Source: JAUVIB01 sp964424545
GTDB taxonomy: Bacteria; Calditrichota; Calditrichia; Calditrichales; Calditrichaceae
DNA: 17,218 bases
Direction: 5' to 3'
Assembly (NCBI GenBank): GCA_964424545.1
Contig: CAYRJN010000076.1
Span: 1 to 17,218 of the forward strand
Below the pieces are notes generated by a model, which did not search any database, was not told where the DNA came from, and was given only the letters and a program-made list of their open reading frames with translations. Position 1 is the first letter of the stretch. Each line of letters starts with the position of its first letter. This document shows positions 6,844-13,814 of the stretch, one piece after another. Both the position numbers and the translations under genes were made by a program.

Positions 6844-7734
6844 CTATCCTTTCAAATACCATTTTTTAAATTCTACGGCATCAAAGATACCCTCTTCGCA
6901 AATAATTTTATCAATATAACTCAGAGGTACGCGTTCAAAATAATAATTATCAACAAGTATCTCATTATCTGAATTTTCATAAATTTCGGAAGCGTCTCTT
7001 TTTCTGAATTTAACGGCACGATCCTGTTCATATAAAATTTTTGCTGTTTCACAGACAAGATAGACCGGGATGTTAAAGTAATTTGCGGTAAGACACAAAG
7101 GCAATGTTCCCGCTTTATTAATAATTTCATTTTCAAGAATCCTATCGGCTCCGATTAATACAAAATTTACGTCATCCATAAAAAGGCCCACTTCAAAATC
7201 CGATGCAATTCTGACTTTGACGTCAAATTGCGAAAGATACTCGGCGAGAATAACGCCTTCGTCGGGAGGATGACTTTTCAAACAAGTTACCTCTATTTTT
7301 TTATTCTGCGCAGCCGCCTCCGTAAACGAACGGCGAACCAAGGTGCTGTTGCTGATAGTCATTACTCGCGGCATGTGGGTAACGATTTTAGCAATATGGC
7401 GGGAAATAATCTGAACATTATCTTCAATTTCTTTTTTTATCGACCTTACCATTTCCAGTAATTCGGAAATAATTTCCTGCTGTTTTTGTTCCTGCACCAA
7501 TAATTTTTTAAACTGGTTTGTGAAAGAGAATCCGTATTTCCTGATATTAGCCATATTCGGCTGGCTTTTAACCGCATCTTTAACAAAATTGGATATGGTC
7601 TCGTAGAAAGCGTTGATATCAAACATATTATCGCCTTTAACCGACTGAAGCGCTTTCTCAAGCTGATCGAGCATTACCTCCAACAGCGCCATAGATCCGG
7701 AATGATTGTCATTAACTATTATATCAATGTTCAT
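6844..7734 (-). CDS. eIF2B-alpha / ribose-1,5-bisphosphate isomerase-like family protein
   Basis: This is a 296-residue member of the family that includes eIF2B alpha/beta/delta, archaeal ribose-1,5-bisphosphate isomerase and methylthioribose-1-phosphate isomerase. It opens with DNHSGSMALLEVM, the family's DNxSGS start. A helical N-terminal half follows. The Rossmann-like half carries VMTISNST (124-131) and SHPPDEG (154-160). It then carries VLIGADRI with Asp197, NKAGT (207-211), and NYYFERVP ... DKIICEEG near the end. In the isomerases a catalytic cysteine lies in the segment matching VMTISNST. Here no cysteine is present, while Asp197 is kept. The protein may thus be a regulatory or binding protein like the eukaryotic eIF2B subunits, though this is inference. 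AGGGG lies seven bases before the ATG. It is the first gene of the five-gene cluster. A weak TTATCC-N17-AATAAT promoter candidate lies in the 164-base gap behind pdxT. Confidence 0.75.
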   Translation of the reverse strand: MNIDIIVNDNHSGSMALLEVMLDQLEKALQSVKGDNMFDINAFYETISNFVKDAVKSQPNMANIRKYGFSFTNQFKKLLVQEQKQQEIISELLEMVRSIKKEIEDNVQIISRHIAKIVTHMPRVMTISNSTLVRRSFTEAAAQNKKIEVTCLKSHPPDEGVILAEYLSQFDVKVRIASDFEVGLFMDDVNFVLIGADRILENEIINKAGTLPLCLTANYFNIPVYLVCETAKILYEQDRAVKFRKRDASEIYENSDNEILVDNYYFERVPLSYIDKIICEEGIFDAVEFKKWYLKG

Positions 7735-7898
7735 CGAGAAGCCCCTTTTTTTTAATTAGGGCAGCAATTGTATTATTAATATTGTGTTATTTACGGATAA
7801 TTAAGATTTCTTTTTTCTGTGTTTTTCATCCTGCCGTATCAACAATAACGATTAAATATTGGTTCAAATCGATTTATTGTTTGTCAGCTTTTTTAATC

Positions 7899-8468
7899 TC
7901 AAAAATTGTTGATAAAATAATTATGGACCGTTAGATCGTCCGTTAACTCCGGATGAAAAGCCGCAACCAATATATTGCCATCCGCGGCCATAACCGCTTC
8001 CCCTTTATGTTCCGCCAAAACAACCACGTTATTCCCAAACGTTTTTATTTTTGGCGCGCGGATAAAAACGCCTTCAAAATTATGTATTTCACCGTTCAGT
8101 TTAAGCGATATACTATCCACAAAGGAATCGATTTGCCTACCGTAAGCATTACGTTCCACGGTTATATCAATCAACCCCAAAGGCGTTAATTCAAAATTAA
8201 GCACATTTTTGGCAAGAATAATCAAACCCGCACACGTACCCATTATCTTATGCTCGCAAGCAAAATCCATGATGGGCTTACGCATTTCAAATTTATCCAC
8301 AAGTTTTAAAAAGGTCGTCGATTCGCCACCCGGTATAATTAATTTATCGCATTTTGCCAAAGATTGAGCCGTTTTTACCAACAAGGCCTTACAGCCCGTC
8401 TTTTCTACCGCTGTTTTATGTTTTTCAAAATCGCCCTGTAATGCAAATATTCCGATCGTTTCCGCCAA
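7899..8468 (-). CDS. pdxT: Pyridoxal-5'-phosphate synthase glutaminase subunit PdxT
   Basis: PdxT hydrolyses glutamine and channels ammonia to PdxS for PLP synthesis by the DXP-independent route. The 189-residue protein has every hallmark. These are IGIFALQGDFEKH at the N terminus, PGGEST (46-51), catalytic Cys79 in GTCAGLI, and His172 and Glu174 in AFHPEL completing the triad. Length matches the family. The start codon is TTG at 8468, directly after the pdxS stop (TAATTG). AGGGG, formed by the last pdxS codons, lies seven bases upstream. No ATG or GTG could serve without losing the conserved N terminus, so the TTG start is secure and the gene is coupled to pdxS. No clear terminator follows. 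Confidence 0.97.
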   Translation of the reverse strand: MAETIGIFALQGDFEKHKTAVEKTGCKALLVKTAQSLAKCDKLIIPGGESTTFLKLVDKFEMRKPIMDFACEHKIMGTCAGLIILAKNVLNFELTPLGLIDITVERNAYGRQIDSFVDSISLKLNGEIHNFEGVFIRAPKIKTFGNNVVVLAEHKGEAVMAADGNILVAAFHPELTDDLTVHNYFINNF

Positions 8469-9350
8469 TTACCAACCCCTGTTTTGCAATAATTCATTCT
8501 CAGGAATCGACTTTATCTCCAGACCTTCCATCGCTTCTCCCAATCCCTCGCTGGCTTTTGCCACGACATCGGGATCGTCATAATGAGTGGTAGCCAGCAC
8601 AATGGCCTTGGCACGGTTTTCGGGATCTTGCGATTTAAAAATACCGGAACCCACAAACACCGTTTCGGCGCCAAGCTGCATCATCAATGAAGCGTCTGCC
8701 GGTGTGGCAACGCCGCCGGCTGCAAAATTGGGAACGGGCAATTTACCATTTTCTTTTACATACTTTACCAACTCAAGGGACGCTCCGATTTCTTTGGCAA
8801 AAGTGGTCAGTTCATCGTATCCCATTGTTTGAATTTTACGAATATCGGACTGCACCATTCGCATATGACGCACGGCCTCTACAATATTTCCCGATCCGGC
8901 TTCGCCTTTTGTGCGAATCATTGCCGCCCCTTCGGATATCCGCCTTAATGCTTCGCCGAGATTGCGGCAACCACAAACAAAGGGGACTTTAAAATCGTGC
9001 TTCCAAATATGATTTGTTTCGTCGGCAGGAGTCAAAACCTCGCTTTCGTCAACAAAATCAACGCCGATAGCCTGTAAAACTTGAGCTTCGGCAAAATGTC
9101 CGATTCGACATTTAGCCATTACCGGAATGGAAACTTTTTTCTGAATTTCCAAGATCATTTTGGGATTGGACATTCTAGCCACGCCGCCGTCTGCGCGGAT
9201 ATCGGCGGGAATGCGTTCTAAAGCCATCACCGCTACAGCGCCCGCGTCTTCGGCAATTTTGGCCTGATCAGCATTGGTTACATCCATTATTACGCCCCCT
9301 TTGAGCATCTCGGCCAGTCCAATTTTTACGGTAAAATCTTTATCTATCAT
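8469..9350 (-). CDS. pdxS: Pyridoxal-5'-phosphate synthase synthase subunit PdxS
   Basis: PdxS condenses ribose-5-phosphate (or ribulose-5-phosphate), glyceraldehyde-3-phosphate and ammonia into PLP. It forms a dodecamer capped by PdxT. The 293-residue TIM-barrel protein shows GGVIMDVTN with Asp23, Lys80 in MAKCRIGH (the imine-forming lysine, Lys81 in Bacillus) and Lys148 in RTKGEAGSGN (the second, swinging lysine). The phosphate-binding GSGIF lies near the C terminus. Length and order are standard. The ATG at 9350 has AGGAG about nine bases upstream. The gene has a strong promoter of its own and is followed without a gap by pdxT. It makes the cofactor used by the cysteine desulfurase in this window, among many others. 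Confidence 0.98.
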   Translation of the reverse strand: MIDKDFTVKIGLAEMLKGGVIMDVTNADQAKIAEDAGAVAVMALERIPADIRADGGVARMSNPKMILEIQKKVSIPVMAKCRIGHFAEAQVLQAIGVDFVDESEVLTPADETNHIWKHDFKVPFVCGCRNLGEALRRISEGAAMIRTKGEAGSGNIVEAVRHMRMVQSDIRKIQTMGYDELTTFAKEIGASLELVKYVKENGKLPVPNFAAGGVATPADASLMMQLGAETVFVGSGIFKSQDPENRAKAIVLATTHYDDPDVVAKASEGLGEAMEGLEIKSIPENELLQNRGW

Positions 9351-9403
9351 TTGAAATATCTCCTAATTATTTCCTACAAAATACTCTTTTAAATAAGTGT
9401 GTT

Positions 9404-9432
9404 AATTTATTTAACCAGTAAGATATTGTCAA
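9404..9432 (-). promoter_or_regulatory. Sigma-70-type promoter for pdxST
   Basis: On the minus strand a perfect TTGACA (9427-9432) is followed after 17 bases by TAAATT (9404-9409) and then AA. The leader to the pdxS ATG would be about 45-50 bases and contains the AGGAG ribosome site. The -10 box differs from TATAAT at two positions but is identical to the one at both tRNA-Lys promoters in this window. No operator-like repeat is obvious around it. Confidence 0.6.
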
Positions 9433-9766
9433 GTTTGAATGGCGTTATTTTATGAATGATTCGAGTTGAAAGCGATTTTATTCAATATCACGCAAATATC
9501 TGCATAACTGCGGATAAATTCGTTTGAATTAAAACAGATGGAAGCAAGTGCAAATACACTGTATAGGAATTTTAAAAAATATTATGAATGTACCTTTGTT
9601 CATTTGTACATGAGCAAAAGAAAATTATATACATCCGTATTTTTCGGAGATTTATCTTCTCCCGCCTAAAGGGGATCATTGAAACGGCAGATAGGTTATT
9701 TTATCAAGCAATTAACATTGCTATGTTTTTTTGAAATGTGGTAGAAAATTAATTGACAAATTAAGG
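9433..9766. other. Gene-free stretch between pdxS and the SPOR lipoprotein gene
   Basis: No intact gene is seen. It holds a possible AraC-type remnant on the plus strand (listed separately). A 6-bp stem hairpin lies at 9707-9722, followed on the plus strand by ATG and seven Ts; this could be a weak plus-strand terminator belonging to that remnant. No convincing terminator for the minus-strand Bat operon is visible, although that operon should end here. Confidence 0.4.
9456..9669 (+). pseudogene. Possible remnant of an AraC-type helix-turn-helix regulator
   Basis: In one plus-strand frame 9538-9669 encodes 43 residues beginning MEASANTLYRNFKKYYECTF, then VHLYMSKRKL. This resembles the second half of an AraC-family DNA-binding domain (S..TLYR.FK...G.TF...Y....RL). 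A short frame one base out of register (9456-9524, MIRVESDFIQYHANIC...) could hold part of the first helix. Stops and at least one frameshift separate the two pieces, and no ligand-binding domain is present. It is the only coding-like signal on the plus strand that does not shadow a minus-strand gene. The match is short and by eye, so chance resemblance is possible. Confidence 0.3.
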
Positions 9767-10291
9767 TTAACGCTCAAAACCGTTCGTCTCTTTGGGAACA
9801 ATGATCTGACTGGGAACAACAAAAGCGTCTTTATAACCGTTTTCCCGCATAAAATCGCGGATGGTATTAGCTTCATCGCGATCCAAAGCATCGCCTACCC
9901 GCACCTTATAAAGCGGCGTTTCAAAAATTAGATACGCTTTTAAATTCTTTTCTTTAAAATTAGCGCTAATCTCCTGCTGCACGAGCGTCGCTTTTTCCAT
10001 ACTGCTTGTTGCGGCCACCTGCACTCTAAAACCGCTGCGTTTCTGCATTTCCATGACATTTTCGGTCCGCTGCTTAGTCGAATCGTTTACGTCTTCTACC
10101 TGTGCATCGTTTATTTGCTTTTCGTCATCGGATATTGTAATGTCGTCATCATTTAAAGTCAGCGGATCAAAAGATTCGTCATAAGGATTTTCGCTACTTC
10201 CTTTATCGACCGGTCTCACTTCTTTTTTGGAAGATGCGCAACCGATTACTAAAAAAAAGGCCGTAAAAAATATTAACCATTTACATTTCAT
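9767..10291 (-). CDS. Lipoprotein with C-terminal SPOR domain
   Basis: A 174-residue envelope protein. The N terminus MKCKWLIFFTAFFLVIGC is a type II signal peptide with lipobox VIGC, so Cys18 would be lipidated. It is followed by SSKK and an acidic, low-complexity linker (about 25-80, many Asp and Glu). Residues 86-160 form a SPOR domain: GFRVQVAATSSMEKA, then YKVRVGDALDRDEA and YKDAFVV. SPOR domains bind peptidoglycan stripped of stem peptides, often at division sites. Asp at +2 is absent (Ala-Ser follow Cys), so outer-membrane sorting is plausible by E. coli rules, which may not apply here. The ATG immediately follows the batE stop, so it is the last gene of the Bat transcription unit. Its link to Bat function is unknown. 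Confidence 0.85.
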   Translation of the reverse strand: MKCKWLIFFTAFFLVIGCASSKKEVRPVDKGSSENPYDESFDPLTLNDDDITISDDEKQINDAQVEDVNDSTKQRTENVMEMQKRSGFRVQVAATSSMEKATLVQQEISANFKEKNLKAYLIFETPLYKVRVGDALDRDEANTIRDFMRENGYKDAFVVPSQIIVPKETNGFER

Positions 10292-11056
10292 TTAAATAAT
10301 CTCTAATTTTTTATTCTCTACCCAACCGCTTTTACCATCGGCAAGTTTAATTTCATACCAATCGTTGTTTTTTCTTTCGATCTTAATCTTTACGCCTTCG
10401 TGTATAACAAACACTTCCGTTCCATGTACATTTGGTTCGGCATAGACCGTTACGGACGGTTCCATAATGACGCCGAATCGCATCGTTTCTACAAAATAAA
10501 CTTTTTGCAGAAAAATAAAAAGAAAAAAAACAAAAATTGTTAAAATTATTTTATGAAACAGTTCAATTATCCCAAGCTTATATTGTTTTTTTAATAATAA
10601 ACGCACAATAGCAAAAGCAATAGACAACCAAAAAAGAATAACCACAGCCCAGCTCGCAAAGCCCATGCTGAACCAATCCAAGACGGCGTCTCGCCAGCGA
10701 TACAATAAAAACTTTGGCGGGACTTTAACCTTATCAACCAGCTTGAGTTGTAAAAGCTGCAGATTGTGCTTCAAATCTTCATCATTCTTTAACAACTTTA
10801 AGGACTTTTCATAATAAAGTCTAGCATAACCGAGTTTACCGAGACGATAATATGCGTTGCCGAGATTATAATACAAAACACCGTTCTCAAAGCCAAGACT
10901 TAGAATTTTATTATAAGAAGCGATTGCTTCTGCATATTTATCCTGACCATACAAAGCGTTGCCCTTTTCAAGGTATTTTTGCAAGCTGTCAACCCGCGTA
11001 GCATGGGCATGAAGGGATAATATCAATAAAAATATAACCGTTGTAATTTTTCTCAT
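10292..11056 (-). CDS. batE: BatE-like protein: TPR repeats, two membrane segments and SH3 domain
   Basis: The 254-residue protein has the BatE layout. It has a signal peptide (MRKITTVIFLLILSLHAHA) and then TPR helices at about 24-105 (GNALYGQDKYAEAIASYNK, YYNLGNAYYRLGK). Two membrane segments follow near 133-155 and 167-187, then a bacterial SH3-type domain at about 195-254 with VYAEPN, GVKIKI, WYEIKLADGKSGWV. The TPR region should lie outside the cytoplasm. An upstream in-frame ATG at 11065 exists. The ATG at 11056 is preferred because it shares bases with the batD stop (TAATG) and begins a proper signal peptide. BatE proteins occur in Bat operons linked to oxygen tolerance or envelope stress; the biochemical role is not known. 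Confidence 0.85.
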   Translation of the reverse strand: MRKITTVIFLLILSLHAHATRVDSLQKYLEKGNALYGQDKYAEAIASYNKILSLGFENGVLYYNLGNAYYRLGKLGYARLYYEKSLKLLKNDEDLKHNLQLLQLKLVDKVKVPPKFLLYRWRDAVLDWFSMGFASWAVVILFWLSIAFAIVRLLLKKQYKLGIIELFHKIILTIFVFFLFIFLQKVYFVETMRFGVIMEPSVTVYAEPNVHGTEVFVIHEGVKIKIERKNNDWYEIKLADGKSGWVENKKLEII

Positions 11057-12894
11057 TATATCCATTTTTCCAGTTTTGTCAAAATTGATTTAGCTTTTTC
11101 AAACAATTCCCGTTTTTCTTCCATTGTCGAAGCGACATTTGCATATTGCTTAAAATCGCTCTCTTCAAGCACTTTAATGTATTCTTCAACTTGATCAACA
11201 GGAATACCTTTTTCTTTTAGGGCCTTGTTAACCTTCGGCGTTGTAAAATCGGTAAGGTCAATATACAGTTTATCCTGAACAAATACTCGCAGAGCCGCCG
11301 ATATGGCTTTAAAATATTCCGCATCATTTCCGGAAGATAATATTTTTTTGGCTTTTGTTAATGTTTTAGAGGCGATTTTTCCCGCTTTTTTACTTCTAAC
11401 CAGCTTTATATTACCTTCCATTTTGGATTTTTTTTCATAATAGACAAAAACAAGCAAAAATAACAGCAGGGCGCTGAAAATATTACCCCAAAAAACCGAA
11501 GACATATAGGGCTTGGCGCCAATTCTTTTAAAGCGGCTCTTTTCATTTTTTATATAGCGGATATCGCTGCCTAATAAGGTTACTTCGCTGCGGTTGAGCG
11601 AATTCCCCATTGATAACGGACTGGAAACAGCGCTTCCTTTTCCGCTGACTTTTATCGTTAAAGGGTTACTTCTAAGCGTAACATATTTTTTATCTTTAGG
11701 ATTAAAAAACGAGAATGACAAAGGCTTGATGGTATAATCGCCGCCGAGACGCGGGATTAATATATATTCAGCCGTTTTGGAACCGCTTATTTTATTACCG
11801 TTTCGTTTTATTATCGAATTAATTTTCGGCTCATACTGTTCCATATCGGGGGGGACAATCGGTTTGGGCAATTCAATTAATTTTATATTTCCCGTGCCGC
11901 TTAATTTTATTTTTAATGATACGGCTTCGTTAACATTAACTTTGTTTTTATCCGAAGTTACGGAAAAATTATAATTCCCAACGGCGCCGTTAAAATCAGC
12001 GGGACGGTTTTCTTTTGGCGGAATTTGCACGTTAACGCTTACCGGCTTGCTTGATACAACCTTTTTTATAACTTTCGTATTAAAAGGATCGTCAAAAAAA
12101 CTATCAAAAAAACCGTTTCTCCTGCTTTTTCTATTACGTACAACAGTTTCGAGCGTAACCGTTATCGGCTCGATTGTCAGCTTCCCTGCTCTCGTGGGGA
12201 AAAGAGCCGTTTTGCGAATTACGGCGACATTATAGTTTATACCATTCACGATTTCCGAATGGATAACGGGCTGTCGCGGCATCTCAAAATCCTCATTCCA
12301 AAACCCCGCATTAGCCGGAACATTTTCAAGATTGTAAGAACGTATGGAAACGTTAAAATAGAGTTTGTATTCCACATCAATTTCTTCGCCCACATAGGCG
12401 TTTCTTTTGGAAACGGACGTTTTCATAAAAATGCGGCTGCCGGATACGGATGTATCGGTTACGTTTTTAACCGCTCTCTTTCCTTTATTGGCAACGGTAG
12501 ACGGAGCGCCTTTGACGACCTTTAACCGAATAACATTGCTCGCAATGCTTTGCCCGCCGGATTTTGCCGTAGCGGGGCCGATGGTTATCGTGCCGACTTT
12601 TTTAGGTTGCAGTATATAGGTATATGTTTTTGATGAAGTCATCTTTCCGTTTATCCACTGCATACTTGTTGAAGTATTCGGTCCCGATAAAATATAAAAA
12701 TTCGATAAATTCGGAAAGTTGACGCTTGGCAGCGACATAGAACTGCCCGAGATCTCAATAGAATATTGAAAATTATCATTCAGACCTACCGGATTCGCCG
12801 ACACGGAAGCCTTTATGGTTACACCGCCCGCGATTGAATTTACCGCCGCAACAAAAATAAAAGCTATGATATATTTAATTTTTCTTCTAATCAT
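11056..12894 (-). CDS. batD: BatD-like membrane protein
   Basis: A 612-residue exported protein matching BatD. The signal peptide is MIRRKIKYIIAFIFVAAVNSIAG. It is followed by a long periplasmic region of repeated beta-sandwich-like segments, beginning VTIKASVSANPVGLNDNFQY. It includes the family-like YTYILQPKKVGTITIGP and YILIPRLGGDYTIKPL. A single membrane helix lies near residues 462-484 (ALLLFLLVFVYY), and a helical cytoplasmic tail of about 120 residues ends the protein. An in-frame ATG at 12972 would overlap batC by 77 bases and put a charged stretch before the signal peptide. The ATG at 12894, one base after the batC stop, is therefore chosen. BatD is thought to scaffold the VWA and TPR proteins; this is inference from operon structure. 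Confidence 0.88.
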   Translation of the reverse strand: MIRRKIKYIIAFIFVAAVNSIAGGVTIKASVSANPVGLNDNFQYSIEISGSSMSLPSVNFPNLSNFYILSGPNTSTSMQWINGKMTSSKTYTYILQPKKVGTITIGPATAKSGGQSIASNVIRLKVVKGAPSTVANKGKRAVKNVTDTSVSGSRIFMKTSVSKRNAYVGEEIDVEYKLYFNVSIRSYNLENVPANAGFWNEDFEMPRQPVIHSEIVNGINYNVAVIRKTALFPTRAGKLTIEPITVTLETVVRNRKSRRNGFFDSFFDDPFNTKVIKKVVSSKPVSVNVQIPPKENRPADFNGAVGNYNFSVTSDKNKVNVNEAVSLKIKLSGTGNIKLIELPKPIVPPDMEQYEPKINSIIKRNGNKISGSKTAEYILIPRLGGDYTIKPLSFSFFNPKDKKYVTLRSNPLTIKVSGKGSAVSSPLSMGNSLNRSEVTLLGSDIRYIKNEKSRFKRIGAKPYMSSVFWGNIFSALLLFLLVFVYYEKKSKMEGNIKLVRSKKAGKIASKTLTKAKKILSSGNDAEYFKAISAALRVFVQDKLYIDLTDFTTPKVNKALKEKGIPVDQVEEYIKVLEESDFKQYANVASTMEEKRELFEKAKSILTKLEKWI

Positions 12895-12895
12895 T

Positions 12896-13747
12896 TTACC
12901 AGTCTTTCCCGCCTCTTCTGCCCCGCGCTTTGATAGGCGGTTTATTTTGCTGAGATTTTTGTTCCTCTTCACGCAATGCGTCCAATATTTTTTTGGCGTC
13001 GTCAGGATTCATTTTTTTCATATCTTCTTCGCTGAGTTGTTGTTGCTGCTGCTGCTCGTCTTGATTTTTCTTCCTATCGTTCTGTTGTTGCTGCTGCTGT
13101 TGTTGTTCGTCTTTATTTTGTTCTTCTTTGTTTTTCTGATTCTGCTTATTTTGTTCATTTTGTTGCTGTTGCTGATCTTTTTGATCTTCGTTGCCTTGTT
13201 TATTTTGTTGGTTCTGCTGTTGTTGTTGCTGTTTGTCTTTTTGATTATGTTGATCTTTACCGGATTGCTGCTTATTTTTATTCTGTTTGTTTTGCTGATT
13301 CGGATTTTGTTGTTGTTTTTGAGATTGTTCTTTCAACTTGGCGCGCGCCAATTCAAGATTATATTTGGCATCGCTATCGGAAGGATCTAATTCCAACGCT
13401 TTCACGTAGGAATTGATACTCTCCTGCAGCTTATTTTTCTGAAAATAGCAATTGCCCATATTATATGCCGCTTTTGAGGCTAATTTAATATCTTTACTGC
13501 CTGAAAGTTTTTCATATTCCTTCAGCGCTTCGTCATATTTTTTCAGTTGATACAAGGCATCGCCTTTATTGAAGATAGCCTTTTCATTTAAGGCGTCTTC
13601 CAACAAAGCATCTTGATATTTATTCAGCGCCGCTTCATAATCTTTCTGTTTATACGCTTCGTTACCTTCATTTACCAAGGTACGGATTTTTTGAGCATTG
13701 ACCTGAAAAATCATAAGTAATGTGATTATTATAGTTAATTTATACAT
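12896..13747 (-). CDS. batC: BatC-like TPR protein with glutamine-rich tail
   Basis: The 283-residue product starts with a signal peptide (MYKLTIIITLLMIFQVNA). It has TPR helices at about 20-130 (GNEAYKQKDYEAALNKYQDAL, AIFNKGDALYQLKKYDEALKEYEK, AYNMGNCYFQKNKLQESINSY). A very Gln/Asn/Lys-rich low-complexity segment covers about 135-238. After it comes MNPDDAKKILDALREEEQ, and the C terminus is RGRRGGKDW. The MNPDDAKKILDAL..EE block and the KDW end are seen in other BatC proteins. The protein should be periplasmic. No strong ribosome site precedes the ATG, and 67 bases separate it from batB. The tail gives an antisense leucine-rich shadow frame that is not a gene. Confidence 0.86.
   Translation of the reverse strand: MYKLTIIITLLMIFQVNAQKIRTLVNEGNEAYKQKDYEAALNKYQDALLEDALNEKAIFNKGDALYQLKKYDEALKEYEKLSGSKDIKLASKAAYNMGNCYFQKNKLQESINSYVKALELDPSDSDAKYNLELARAKLKEQSQKQQQNPNQQNKQNKNKQQSGKDQHNQKDKQQQQQQNQQNKQGNEDQKDQQQQQNEQNKQNQKNKEEQNKDEQQQQQQQQNDRKKNQDEQQQQQQLSEEDMKKMNPDDAKKILDALREEEQKSQQNKPPIKARGRRGGKDW
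13031..13340. repeat. CAA/CAG-type triplet-rich tract within batC
   Basis: The plus strand shows long runs of TTG and CTG triplets (TTGTTGCTGCTGCTG and similar). They encode runs of up to eight glutamines mixed with Asn and Lys on the minus strand. The purity varies between runs, so this is a low-complexity coding tract and not a clean tandem array. It could change length by replication slippage. Confidence 0.7.
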
Positions 13748-13814
13748 AAAGGCAAACCGTGTTTTTATTAATTGAGTTTAATATATTTCATCTTAGCGTT
13801 ATCTACTTTCGTAA

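Noticed and set aside
7839..7915. Inverted repeat TATCAACAA ... TTGTTGATA between pdxT and the eIF2B-like gene as a terminator
   Set aside because: The arms are about 60 bases apart, AT-rich and not followed by a T run placed as in a terminator. I see no convincing pdxT terminator.
11063..11065. ATG at 11065 as the batE start
   Set aside because: The ATG at 11056 shares a base with the batD stop and begins a normal signal peptide, so the three-codon extension is unneeded.
12892..12972. Longer batD beginning at ATG 12972
   Set aside because: It would overlap batC by 77 bases and place 26 mostly charged residues before a good signal peptide.
12815..13390. 191-residue leucine-rich plus-strand frame opposite batC and the start of batD
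   Set aside because: It is the antisense of the glutamine-rich CAA/CAG tract, which yields leucine runs (TTG/CTG) with no stop codons. It has no ribosome site and no family resemblance.
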